Below are positions 11,963-19,646 of a stretch of DNA of 37,541 bases, one piece after another. The notes beneath the pieces were generated by a model, which saw only the letters and a list, made by a program, of their open reading frames with translations, did no database searches and was not told the DNA's origin. Source of the stretch: a virus; the IMG/VR virus record IMGVR_UViG_3300049791_000034, positions 1 to 37,541 of that record; one strand, given 5' to 3'. How positions within the stretch are numbered: the first letter of the stretch is position 1; each line of letters starts with the position of its first letter. A program made the translations under genes and the position numbers.

Positions 11963-13171
11963 ATGGCAACAAAAGTATACAATGATAAAACCGTACTTGA
12001 AGCAAGTAAGGAAAGGGTTTCGTTAGTTTTTGATAACTTCGAAAAAATATACGTATCGTTTTCTGGCGGTAAAGACAGTAGTGTTATGTCTCATTTAGTT
12101 TTGGCAGAGGCTAAAAAAAGAAACCGTAGAGTGGGGTTTTTGATAATTGATTTAGAAGCTCAATATAATGATACAATAATTCATATTGAATATATGATTG
12201 AAATGTATAAAGATTATATTGACTTACATTGGGTGTGTGCTGAGTTGTTATTAAGAAATGCGGTAAGTAATTATGAGCCTCGTTGGGTGTGTTGGGATGA
12301 AACTAAAAAAGACATTTGGGTAAGGGATAAGCCGGCACTTGCATCTGATTTAACTCAATACGATTTTTATCAACCCAAAATGGAATTTGAAGAGTTTATG
12401 GTGATTTTTGGAGAATGGTATTCTGAAGGTAAAACAACGGCTGCGTTTATCGGAATACGTTCAGATGAATCTTTGCACAGATATAGAGCTATCACGTCCC
12501 GTAAAGACGGATTAATGTTTAATAATTGGAAATGGTCTACAAAAGTTTCTGCTAAGTTATTTAATATTTATCCTATTTACGACTGGAGAACTGAGGATAT
12601 TTGGGTGTTTCATGGTAAGTATAACGAATTGCCACATAATAAGATTTACGACAAAATGATGATGGCAGGTGTTAAAATTAGTCAGCAACGTTTATGTCAG
12701 CCTTATGGAGACGATCAAAGGAGAGGGTTATGGCTGTATCACATTCTGGAACCTACTACATGGGGCAAATTAATTGTTAGGGTAAATGGAGTAAATAGCG
12801 GAACGTTATACATTAGAGAAAACGGAAACATGACAGGTTACAATAAAATTACAAAGCCTGAAAATCATAATTGGGAATCGTTTTGTAATATGCTTTTATC
12901 TACTATGCCAAAGAAGACGAGTGATCATTATCGAGAACGGTTCGTTAAATTCATAAAGGGGTGGCAAGATAGAGGGTATTTGGTTATTCCGGATGAAGCT
13001 CCTGAAGATTTAGAATCAAAATGTTGGGTTCCGTCATGGCGTAGAATGTGTAAAGTTATGCTTAGAAATGATTATTGGTGCAAGGGATTAGGGCAAACGC
13101 AACCATTTTCAGAAGCGTATGGTAAATTTAAGGACATAAAAAAGAAACGACTATTAGAAAAATCACTTTAA
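11963..13171 (+). CDS. IbrA-like PAPS-reductase-fold protein
   Basis: A 402-residue adenine-nucleotide alpha-hydrolase. The PP-loop is SFSGGKDSSV (residues 32-41); further family landmarks are FIGIRSDESLHRYRAI, YPIYDWRTEDIWVF and ISQQRLCQPYGDDQRRGLW, the last typical of IbrA/DUF3440-type proteins. The C-terminal third (KKTSDHYRERFVKFIKGW ... CWVPSWRRMC) fits the same group. The domain binds ATP or PAPS and could transfer sulphur or adenylate. It is paired with the ParB-domain protein upstream, as in ibrAB. A nucleic-acid modification or transcription-control function is inference. Confidence 0.87.
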   Translation: MATKVYNDKTVLEASKERVSLVFDNFEKIYVSFSGGKDSSVMSHLVLAEAKKRNRRVGFLIIDLEAQYNDTIIHIEYMIEMYKDYIDLHWVCAELLLRNAVSNYEPRWVCWDETKKDIWVRDKPALASDLTQYDFYQPKMEFEEFMVIFGEWYSEGKTTAAFIGIRSDESLHRYRAITSRKDGLMFNNWKWSTKVSAKLFNIYPIYDWRTEDIWVFHGKYNELPHNKIYDKMMMAGVKISQQRLCQPYGDDQRRGLWLYHILEPTTWGKLIVRVNGVNSGTLYIRENGNMTGYNKITKPENHNWESFCNMLLSTMPKKTSDHYRERFVKFIKGWQDRGYLVIPDEAPEDLESKCWVPSWRRMCKVMLRNDYWCKGLGQTQPFSEAYGKFKDIKKKRLLEKSL

Positions 13172-13173
13172 TT

Positions 13174-13827
13174 ATGAAGTATAGTAGGGACGGGAAAGTG
13201 TGTTTCAATCCGGAAACACACACTTATCATTTTGGGGACAAAAAACTACCAGGAGTTACCTCATACATTAGTCAGTTTAAAAATAAATTTGATTCTGATC
13301 TTATAGCTGACAAATACGCAAAAAAACATAGGTTAGATAAAGATGAAGTTTTAAGACAATGGAAAGAGAAGGGAGACATTTCTTTAAAGAACGGAACGGC
13401 TTGCCATAGCATTTTTGAAAACTATATTTTGCATAACAAAATAGAGTTGTTAGGCGTTTCCGATAAAGAAAAAGTAGCTGTTAAGTTTATAAATGACAAA
13501 TTCGAGCGTGGACTTTTAATTCCGGTAGATGCCGAAATAGTTGTTTATAATGATGTTTTAGCTAGTCAAATAGATTGCATTGCCAAAAATAAAAAAGGTG
13601 AATACTTTATATTAGACTGGAAAACAAACAGTAAAATAGAAACTAATTCATGGAGTAAGTATATGCTAAAAGAGTATTCTCATTTACCTGACTGTTCTTA
13701 TTATCATTACTCATTGCAGTTGCACTTATACAATCAAATGTATAAAGAAAATCCAATTAAAAACTGCTTCATAATTCATTTGGATAATGACAATTACAAC
13801 ATAATCGAAATGTATAATAAAATTTAG
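13174..13827 (+). CDS. RecB/Cas4-type PD-(D/E)XK exonuclease
   Basis: The 217-residue protein has the order of motifs of the PD-(D/E)XK superfamily (PDDEXK_1): GTACHSIFENY (74-84), DAEIVVYND (119-127, E121), SQIDCIAKN (131-139, D134), FILDWKTN (145-152, D148 and K150) and a C-terminal YSLQLHLYNQM (179-189, Q182). All catalytic residues are in place. In phages with ERF-type annealing proteins such nucleases supply single-stranded ends, so it is probably the recombination exonuclease, although it lies seven genes downstream. It follows the IbrA-like gene by two bases. Confidence 0.88.
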   Translation: MKYSRDGKVCFNPETHTYHFGDKKLPGVTSYISQFKNKFDSDLIADKYAKKHRLDKDEVLRQWKEKGDISLKNGTACHSIFENYILHNKIELLGVSDKEKVAVKFINDKFERGLLIPVDAEIVVYNDVLASQIDCIAKNKKGEYFILDWKTNSKIETNSWSKYMLKEYSHLPDCSYYHYSLQLHLYNQMYKENPIKNCFIIHLDNDNYNIIEMYNKI

Positions 13828-13834
13828 TTTGTAT

Positions 13835-14104
13835 ATGACCACCCAACAACGCCAACTCGAATCCCTTATAGTGGTATCAATAGCCAAAGTATTTAGTGAC
13901 CATTCCACTATGCTTATCAATGAATTAGGGGCCACTAAACAAAAGCATCATTTTAAACAAGCGGTTAAATATGTCGATTCTTTTATTAAAAGTATTGAAA
14001 ACAGACTTAAGCCGGATGAAGTTGATTTTTTACAAAACATTACCGATGCACAAACCAATGCTTTAAATGATATGAGAAACGAACTAAATAAAAATAAATT
14101 ATGA
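13835..14104 (+). CDS. Small hypothetical protein, 89 aa
   Basis: ATG 13835 (context gtatATGACCACC) was chosen over a TTG two codons upstream. The protein is helical (QLESLIVVSIAKVFSDHST, YVDSFIKSIENRLKPDEVDF). No family recognised. Its end overlaps the next gene by four bases (ATGA), indicating coupling. Confidence 0.7.
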   Translation: MTTQQRQLESLIVVSIAKVFSDHSTMLINELGATKQKHHFKQAVKYVDSFIKSIENRLKPDEVDFLQNITDAQTNALNDMRNELNKNKL

Positions 14105-14487
14105 AAGAACCATTAAAAGAAGATAAGCCTGTATTTGAGGCAGAGGAAAGTAAAACTAAACTTGAAAAAATTAAACAATCTTATGTTAATGAAATTGGTG
14201 AATACGTAAATTTATCAGGTGAGGGTGGAGATTTTACAGCTAAATTATTATATGAAATATTTGATTTCTTTAAACCTCATTTAAAGGTAGAGGAAAAGGA
14301 AGTTGATAATAAATTATTTGGCTGTGATTTGCCTGAAAATATGCCACTATATAAAGATAGCGGATTGTGGCAATTACGAACTGATGACATGAATGAAGTG
14401 ATTATTTATCAAGAAATAAACGAATCATTTATTGATTTTATAAGTAGATGCGAACAGTATAATCGAGAAGAAATTTTAAAGCCCTAA
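14101..14487 (+). CDS. Acidic hypothetical protein, 128 aa
   Basis: Unrecognised acidic soluble protein. Features are a charged N-terminus (LKEDKPVFEAEESKTK), a helix ending FDFFKPHLKVEEKEVDNKLF and a beta-rich SGLWQLRTDDMNEVIIYQE region. It overlaps the preceding gene (ATGA). Small acidic early phage proteins often act as inhibitors of host enzymes, but nothing specific supports that here. Confidence 0.68.
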   Translation: MKEPLKEDKPVFEAEESKTKLEKIKQSYVNEIGEYVNLSGEGGDFTAKLLYEIFDFFKPHLKVEEKEVDNKLFGCDLPENMPLYKDSGLWQLRTDDMNEVIIYQEINESFIDFISRCEQYNREEILKP

Positions 14488-14518
14488 CCCACCTAAACAA
14501 TAACTTAAAAACACAATT

Positions 14519-14728
14519 ATGAAAACACAGCTTATTTTTTTATCAAAATCCGCTAAAAATCTTCTAAAAGAAATTGAAAAAACCATTATGGAAAGAGAAA
14601 ACTATTTTAGTAGTAAGTCTGAGAAATGGCAGGAATCAAATTTAGGAGAAAAGTTTCAGGAGAATACAGAACAATTAAATGATGCTTCTGATTTAATTGC
14701 AGAGGGAATTGATATTATGCCTAACTAA
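14519..14728 (+). CDS. Small helical hypothetical protein, 69 aa
   Basis: Almost entirely helical, with the segment ENYFSSKSEKWQESNLGEKF followed by ENTEQLNDASDLIAEGI, a pattern that recurs in small unnamed proteins of many phages and plasmids. The gene stands alone with a 31-bp gap on the left and a 22-bp gap on the right, each containing the phrase aacaataacttaaaa just before the start. Confidence 0.65.
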   Translation: MKTQLIFLSKSAKNLLKEIEKTIMERENYFSSKSEKWQESNLGEKFQENTEQLNDASDLIAEGIDIMPN

Positions 14729-14750
14729 ACAATAACTTAAAATAAGAGAT

Positions 14751-15059
14751 ATGGAATTTGAATACATAAAAACACGATATAACGTACCTGCTGAATTAAA
14801 TAGGGAAATAATGTATAATGGCAAAAAGGGAATTATATCAAAAGACATGGGAAATTATTTAGGTATTGTTCTTTATGACGATAAAAATAAATCTGAATTA
14901 GTCGCTCACCCTACATGGGAAATGATATATCTCGATACTTTTGGTAAAGTTCCAAAGCCAAAGAATAACAGATCAAAACTTAGGTATATGGAGTACTTAA
15001 ACGACGATAGCGGATTCTCATTTAAAGATTGGCTTAAAAATAAATGTTACACGGTATAA
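14751..15059 (+). CDS. Hypothetical protein, 102 aa, last gene of early operon
   Basis: Starts KTRYNVPAELNREIMYNGK after a short leader and contains GIISKDMGNYLGIVLYDDKN, a beta-rich core of a kind I associate with conserved uncharacterised phage proteins that adopt an SH3-like barrel. The C-terminus (SGFSFKDWLKNKCYTV) is helical. It ends the rightward operon; the next gene is convergent. Confidence 0.7.
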   Translation: MEFEYIKTRYNVPAELNREIMYNGKKGIISKDMGNYLGIVLYDDKNKSELVAHPTWEMIYLDTFGKVPKPKNNRSKLRYMEYLNDDSGFSFKDWLKNKCYTV

Positions 15060-15118
15060 CCCTTAAACAGTAAACAATAACAGAACACATAAAACTAAAT
15101 AAGTATGGAAACAAAAAG

Positions 15119-15688
15119 CTAAGGAATAACCTTACCAGCTCCAAAACCTACCAACACGCCACCAATACCATATAACACACCTCCGATTTTAGCCTTTGCA
15201 ACTCGTTTCTTTTGGTGTTTAATTTCATCATTTAAGCCGATCATGTTAAGGCTATCATTTGAGAGTGTGTAATTTTTAATTGATATAACGTCTTTGTAAT
15301 CACTTATAATTTTATCAGTTGTTGCTAGTTCATTTGATAGGCTATTAATTATATCAGTATTTACGCTGTCTACGTTTTGACATTCATTATAGGCAATTAA
15401 CAAAGCAGCTCTACAAACGCTGTCAGATTCAATATAAAGGCTATCGTAAACAGTATGGTAATGATGCTCAACTATTGCTTTAAGTTTTGACAAACTATCG
15501 GTTTTGTTTTTCTCTAATCCTAATTCATAAGTCAATCGTTCAATTTCTTTGAGTTTAGTAGATTCTAAAGGGATGGGTAAAGTTGGGAGTGTATCGTTTT
15601 CGTAATTATCTGATACGCAAAGTTTAAAAAACAATACTATTACTATCAATACTGCTACGCTTGTAATTATCTTTATTTTATTTGTCAT
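15119..15688 (-). CDS. Membrane protein with periplasmic coiled coil, spanin-like
   Basis: A 189-residue protein with hydrophobic segments at both ends: residues 7-23 (IITSVAVLIVIVLFFKL) and a glycine-rich C-terminal one (IGGVLYGIGGVLVGFGAG, about 168-185). Between them lies a long helical, coiled-coil-prone domain (KLKEIERLTYELGLEKNKTD and later). This topology, beside the lysis genes and on the late strand, suggests an Rz-like spanin, but the cysteine after the first segment (FKLC) is a poor lipobox, so a unimolecular spanin is not proven. A terminator lies upstream, so it needs readthrough or its own promoter. Confidence 0.65.
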   Translation of the reverse strand: MTNKIKIITSVAVLIVIVLFFKLCVSDNYENDTLPTLPIPLESTKLKEIERLTYELGLEKNKTDSLSKLKAIVEHHYHTVYDSLYIESDSVCRAALLIAYNECQNVDSVNTDIINSLSNELATTDKIISDYKDVISIKNYTLSNDSLNMIGLNDEIKHQKKRVAKAKIGGVLYGIGGVLVGFGAGKVIP

Positions 15689-15712
15689 TTTATTTTATTT
15701 TAAAATTTAAAT

Positions 15713-15746
15713 AAAACCTACCAATATATTACTATCAGTAGGTTTT
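15713..15746. terminator. Bidirectional intrinsic terminator
   Basis: A perfect 9-bp stem, AAAACCTAC (15713-15721)/GTAGGTTTT (15738-15746), with a 16-base loop and T-rich flanks on both sides. It can stop the rightward early operon after it crosses the convergent 15119 gene, and leftward late transcripts after the 15862 gene. A leftward -7 box, TATTTTTG (15805-15798 on minus), lies about 50 bp before it without a clear -33 element, so a further short RNA is conceivable. Confidence 0.75.
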
Positions 15747-15861
15747 TATCGGGTTAATTACTCCCTTATAATTGAATTGATTAATTTCAAAGCATTGCAA
15801 AAATAATAACCTAGTGAGCCTATATGTTTAATCAGAACTTTAAGAGGCTTGTTATTAATTA

Positions 15862-16035
15862 TTAATCTAGTATAAATTCATCAGTTACAACAGATTTAAT
15901 CCCGCTTAAAATCTCAGCACTATTATTTGTGATTATTATAGTTGTATGCGGATTGTGGTTTTCACATAAATACTTAATCATTAATTTAGATAGTTCTTCA
16001 AAATAAACATCTTTTACATTCACTTCTATTGTCAT
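15862..16035 (-). CDS. Small hypothetical protein, 57 aa
   Basis: ATG 16035-16033 opens a 57-residue frame ending at TAA 15864-15862. It starts MTIEVNVKDVYFEELSKLMI and has a beta strand-like HTTIIITNNSAEILSG; no family recognised. Codon use matches neighbours. It lies leftward at the far end of the late strand, beyond the small-RNA unit, whose promoter region overlaps its first codons on the opposite strand. Confidence 0.55.
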   Translation of the reverse strand: MTIEVNVKDVYFEELSKLMIKYLCENHNPHTTIIITNNSAEILSGIKSVVTDEFILD

Positions 16036-16059
16036 ATTATTAATTTTTAGTTATATTTG
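16029..16059 (+). promoter_or_regulatory. Promoter of candidate small RNA 3
   Basis: TTG (16029-16031), a 20-bp spacer and TATATTTG (16052-16059) match the Bacteroidetes consensus exactly on the plus strand, against the direction of all flanking late genes. It overlaps the start codon region of the 57-residue gene. Confidence 0.65.
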
Positions 16060-16065
16060 TTTTTT

Positions 16066-16125
16066 CTAAAAAACCGTGAGAGGTTTTTTAAAATTGAGCT
16101 AGGAGTCATTCTTCTGGCTTTTTTT
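16066..16125 (+). ncRNA. Candidate small RNA 3, two hairpins
   Basis: Seven to nine bases after the -7 box begins a perfect 8-bp hairpin, AAAAAACC (16068-16075)/GGTTTTTT (16082-16089), loop GTGAGA. It is followed by the terminator stem GCTAGGAG (16098-16105)/CTTCTGGC (16111-16118), loop TCATT, and seven T. The second stem pairs fully only in plus-strand RNA (two G-U pairs; they become mismatches on minus). The RNA would be about 60 nt, with no ORF. The first hairpin could also act as a leftward terminator for the late operon. Confidence 0.6.
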
Positions 16126-16192
16126 ATTCATAAGCTATTATTAAAGCAGTTATTAAAATTATCAATGTCAGATAAAATGGTAATAAAACCAT
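16124..16192 (-). CDS. Tiny membrane peptide after holin, 22 aa
   Basis: A 22-residue frame, five bases after the holin stop, that is one hydrophobic helix (VLLPFYLTLIILITALIIA) with a Tyr-Glu tail. Its position directly behind the putative holin suggests a real late membrane peptide. It converges on the terminator of small RNA 3. Such a short frame could be chance. Confidence 0.35.
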   Translation of the reverse strand: MVLLPFYLTLIILITALIIAYE

Positions 16193-16196
16193 GTAT

Positions 16197-16499
16197 TTAC
16201 GCTTCGTTTTTCTGTTCACCATTTCCTTTGTAACTATTAACAGCCTTACTGATGTCAGTTATAGAATAAATCCCTACTAATATCCCGGCATAGATAAGCC
16301 ACATCAAAACAAGCACAATGACATTATTCGGCTCTAATTTTGATTCAGTAAAACGTCCTGCTAAATAAGTGCTATAAGCAGCTAAAATCTTTTTAAGACT
16401 TAATCCCTTTTCATCCATGGCTAAAGCACTCATAAATGATGCTATTAATCGAGGTACGTAGAATATTAAAGACTTGTACCATTTTTCGGTTGTTTCCAT
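16197..16499 (-). CDS. Putative holin
   Basis: A 100-residue protein with one clear transmembrane helix (NNVIVLVLMWLIYAGILVGI, 58-77), preceded by two amphipathic or weakly hydrophobic segments (SLIFYVPRLIASFMSALAM, 10-28; KKILAAYSTYLAGRF, 36-50) and a charged tail. Size, topology and coupling (TAATG overlap) with the DUF5675-like gene upstream fit a holin that opens the inner membrane at the end of infection. No known holin family recognised. Confidence 0.65.
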   Translation of the reverse strand: METTEKWYKSLIFYVPRLIASFMSALAMDEKGLSLKKILAAYSTYLAGRFTESKLEPNNVIVLVLMWLIYAGILVGIYSITDISKAVNSYKGNGEQKNEA

Positions 16500-16951
16500 T
16501 ATTTTTTTATTTCGTATGTTACTATTTGACCTTGTTTAATTGCTAAATTTATTTTATCATTCAGTTGAATAAATGCAAGTGTACTTTCACTAATTGTATC
16601 TTTACCAACTATACGTCCGGTTAATTGACACCCCTCTGTATCTTCCGGTTTATTTCCACAATGAATACGGATACCTTCAAACCCCTTAACGTTTAAAAGC
16701 AATGGTAAATAAACATCGTGCCCTTTCATTGCTGAAAAACGCATTGATTTAGTTACAACTACTTTATAAACTCCATAAGGTATAGCGGTTTCTCCATGTA
16801 CTTTAATTTTATTAATTTCATCTAAAGACATGGTATCTTTTAATCCCCGATCAACATCTTCTAAAATATAGCATTCAAAAACACCATTAATTGATAACGT
16901 TCCAATTGTTGATTTTTTTGTGAATGTGTCACGCTTTAAAACTATATCCAT
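16499..16951 (-). CDS. DUF5675-like cell-wall enzyme, likely endolysin
   Basis: A 150-residue protein that matches the DUF5675 pattern: FTKKSTIGTLSINGVFECYI, ETAIPYGVYKVVVTKSMRF, then GIRIHCGNKPEDTEGCQLTG (93-112). The H97...C108 arrangement (HxGN ... TEGC) recalls the catalytic His/Cys of L,D-transpeptidases, so peptidoglycan cleavage or remodelling is plausible. It is between a membrane protein and the holin, each pair joined by one-base overlaps, and there is no other lysozyme or amidase in the genome, which makes it the best endolysin candidate. Confidence 0.75.
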   Translation of the reverse strand: MDIVLKRDTFTKKSTIGTLSINGVFECYILEDVDRGLKDTMSLDEINKIKVHGETAIPYGVYKVVVTKSMRFSAMKGHDVYLPLLLNVKGFEGIRIHCGNKPEDTEGCQLTGRIVGKDTISESTLAFIQLNDKINLAIKQGQIVTYEIKK

Positions 16952-17217
16952 TATTTCTCATTCTCTATTTCAACATTATGTGGCATTATAGCCATGCTTT
17001 GATTATAAGCAATATGTTTATCAGTATCTCTTTTACCCTCTTTTAACTCGTCAATTTGATACTGTAATTGGTCGTTTTTATAAATAGAAGCCTGTTTAAT
17101 TAATGCTATATCCTGCTTAATATCAAAAATTCCATTCATAATATTATAACAGAATACCGCCAAAACAGTTAGCTTAACTAGGTTTTCAGTATTAAACATA
17201 TTTTTTGGAGTGGGCAT
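16951..17217 (-). CDS. Small membrane-anchored coiled-coil protein, 88 aa
   Basis: One transmembrane helix near the N-terminus (LVKLTVLAVFCYNIMNGIF, 13-31), followed by a helical, coiled-coil-prone domain (DIALIKQASIYKNDQLQYQI). It is coupled to the DUF5675 gene by a one-base overlap and belongs to the lysis cluster; a holin accessory protein or inner-membrane spanin is possible. Confidence 0.7.
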   Translation of the reverse strand: MPTPKNMFNTENLVKLTVLAVFCYNIMNGIFDIKQDIALIKQASIYKNDQLQYQIDELKEGKRDTDKHIAYNQSMAIMPHNVEIENEK

Positions 17218-17223
17218 AAAGTA

Positions 17224-17382
17224 TTATTCTTTATCTAATGTTTCATAATATTCTTTCTTTTCTTCCTCCGATTCAAAATAATAATAATTCTCTCCATCGA
17301 AATTACTACCAAAATTAAATTTTGGAATACTCTCTGGGCTTGCAGTATTATCATTATTAAATATTGCTTTTATCGTTATCAT
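17224..17382 (-). CDS. Small acidic protein, 52 aa
   Basis: The frame starts with ATG 17382-17380, overlapping the tail-fibre stop by one base, and ends at 17224. The protein starts MITIKAIFNNDNTASPESIP and is very acidic towards the end (NYYYFESEEEKKEYYETLDK). Small proteins like this directly after a fibre gene can be fibre chaperones, but this is a guess. Confidence 0.6.
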   Translation of the reverse strand: MITIKAIFNNDNTASPESIPKFNFGSNFDGENYYYFESEEEKKEYYETLDKE

Positions 17383-19646
17383 TAGTTTAATTGTTTAACC
17401 GTTATTTGTGTACCTAACTGATAAATCGTAGATGTTTGTGTATTTGTTCCACTTGCAAAACCAAACTGAATATTTGAAGCCGTTGAACTCATTTGAACCT
17501 CTCCACTAATCTTGAAAAATCCGTTAGGACTATTAACCTGACATGTTGCAGAGCTTAAAGTTGCACTTGCTGTTATGGCATTAAATAATCCAGCCGTACC
17601 ACTTGTTGTGAATCCTAAATAAGACAAGTATATTGTTGCTCCTGCCGGTAACGTAACTTGAATTTTAACTCCACCTGTGTTATTACATCCTACGTGAATC
17701 ACTCCTTCAAATGAATAGCGTTTATTAATTGTTGGAGTAAATACTAAATCGGTAATTGAACTAGCTACATTTGAGGTTGTGGTTTGATCCCCAGTAGTAA
17801 TCATCATATCCCATTCTTTAAGGTTATTCCGAGCTGTTATAAAGTTTGCTAAATCAGATAGGTTATTTGCTACCTTTACACATAATGCACTTATAGCATC
17901 TGCATAAGCAGTACTAGCAGCTTTGGCACTATTATCGCCTGGAGCTTGAGTGCCTACAATAGCATTAGTTAATGTTTTATTAGTTAATGTTTGAGTTGCT
18001 CCCAACCTAACAACACCTGCATCAAATGTCCAATTAGTAGAACTAGCTGCTATAAATCTACGGTGAGCATTAGCACTTGACATAACCTCTGTGCCATTTA
18101 ATACATTGTTTAAGTATTCACCTGATTGAACAGCAATAGTAATTGTGTTAGTACTTGTAATTGTTCCAATAGCATCATCTATTGTTTTTTCATTTCCTGC
18201 ATTTACACTTGCGGCACTTGGTAGTGTCCAAATTCTAGGTGCTGTTAAAACTGTTCCTGTAACAATAAAGTTATCGGCAGCTAGAATATTGTAAGCAGCA
18301 TTACCACCATTGGTTGTGGTTTCAAATTTCTTTTGTATGTATGTGAAAATATTTGCTAACGTTGTTTTAATATAAGACCATGAATTAGCAGAATCTTGTC
18401 CTGTTAATTCATCAGCATCTACAAGCACAGATTTAGAAGTTGCTGCATGACCTAATGAAGCTAACCTTGCGCTCGTTTCATCTCCTGTGTTTGTTCCGCT
18501 ATTAGTTCCGGTAATATCAGAAGTTAGAGCTACGGTTCCAGTAGCATCAGGAAAAGTATAAGTACGAGTTGCCGTATTTGAGTTTGTGAAAAATGAAGTA
18601 AATGTATTTAAAGCGTTTTTAAAGTTGATATTAAAAAGAGTTAATCCTACATAACCTCCTGTAGCACCTTTATTAGTTGTTGCTTCATAACTACCTGTGG
18701 CTTGTTTACCATTTAATTGTGTTTGTATCGAACTCGTAGCATCATTATACGTTTGTTGATTGTCAGTTTGATAACGCTTATTCGTACTATCTGCAAAGTC
18801 GACCGTTGTTGCATCTGCTCCGCTTGTTACCAATCCTTTTGAATCGTAAGTAACTTTGGTTTTTGTTGCTCCTGTTATGGCTGTATTTGCTGTTACAAAT
18901 AATCCAATAGACCAATCATATATTGCTTTTACACTTGCATAAACTGTATTACTTGTTGTATTTCCTGCAACTGATGTAACTTTATTGCTTGCGTTTTCTG
19001 GAACATACCCTAGATTATTTTCGGTAATAGTCCAATTAGATGAGGTTTGTCCAGGAGCATCTGATAAACATCTAACAACATCGCCAATAGTTACGGCAAC
19101 ACTGCCTAAAGTTCCGTTTACACTAATAGTCCATAAATCGCCTTTTAAAATTGCTCCTAAAGTTCCACTACCACCACTAGAAGGGAATAAGTTAACCGAC
19201 GCATCGTAATTACCTCTATCATCCAACATTCCGATAATAGCATTATTTACATCATTTACCGTTGCAACCGAGACACCATTTAATGATATTGTACCATTCT
19301 GACCATCTATATCAATAGTTGATTCATCATCAGAATTTCGTAAAGTGATTTCGCCCCCCCCTAAATCATTTGGACTAATAATTATTTTTGGTAAGTCATC
19401 AGTTAACCCTTTAAGTGTAATTGCATCTGTTGTGGTTGCTCCTATTGCAGTTGTTTGAGCTAGGGATTGAGCAGAACCACCTCCTAAGAATGGTAAAGCG
19501 GATAAGGCTGTTACGCCATCACCTTTTTTAAAAGTTCCGCTATTATCTTTTAGCCATAATATTTGACCATCCAATAATATTAAATCGGGATTCGCTGTAA
19601 AAAATGCAGCATCTTTATGACCTTGTTTTACACTAACTAATGCCAT
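17382..19646 (-). CDS. Tail fibre / receptor-binding protein
   Basis: A 754-residue fibre. Residues 1-60 (ALVSVKQGHKDAAFFTANPD, ILWLKDNSGTFKKGDGVTAL) are a baseplate-attachment module common in phage fibres. A long Thr/Ser/Asn-rich shaft follows, with phage-fibre phrases such as TVNDVNNAI, TKVTYDSKGLVTSG and GATQTLTNKTLTNAIVGT, ending in a beta-rich C-terminal domain (about 620-754) that probably binds the receptor. A run of eight G in the coding strand (plus 19354-19361, codons 96-98) is out of keeping with the AT-rich genome and could shift frame. Coupled to the next upstream gene. Confidence 0.85.
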   Translation of the reverse strand: MALVSVKQGHKDAAFFTANPDLILLDGQILWLKDNSGTFKKGDGVTALSALPFLGGGSAQSLAQTTAIGATTTDAITLKGLTDDLPKIIISPNDLGGGEITLRNSDDESTIDIDGQNGTISLNGVSVATVNDVNNAIIGMLDDRGNYDASVNLFPSSGGSGTLGAILKGDLWTISVNGTLGSVAVTIGDVVRCLSDAPGQTSSNWTITENNLGYVPENASNKVTSVAGNTTSNTVYASVKAIYDWSIGLFVTANTAITGATKTKVTYDSKGLVTSGADATTVDFADSTNKRYQTDNQQTYNDATSSIQTQLNGKQATGSYEATTNKGATGGYVGLTLFNINFKNALNTFTSFFTNSNTATRTYTFPDATGTVALTSDITGTNSGTNTGDETSARLASLGHAATSKSVLVDADELTGQDSANSWSYIKTTLANIFTYIQKKFETTTNGGNAAYNILAADNFIVTGTVLTAPRIWTLPSAASVNAGNEKTIDDAIGTITSTNTITIAVQSGEYLNNVLNGTEVMSSANAHRRFIAASSTNWTFDAGVVRLGATQTLTNKTLTNAIVGTQAPGDNSAKAASTAYADAISALCVKVANNLSDLANFITARNNLKEWDMMITTGDQTTTSNVASSITDLVFTPTINKRYSFEGVIHVGCNNTGGVKIQVTLPAGATIYLSYLGFTTSGTAGLFNAITASATLSSATCQVNSPNGFFKISGEVQMSSTASNIQFGFASGTNTQTSTIYQLGTQITVKQLN

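Noticed and set aside
15798-15805. Leftward -7 box TATTTTTG as a full promoter for the 15119 gene or a fourth small RNA
   Set aside because: No TTG lies 19-21 bp upstream and a terminator stands between it and the gene; noted only as a weak possibility.
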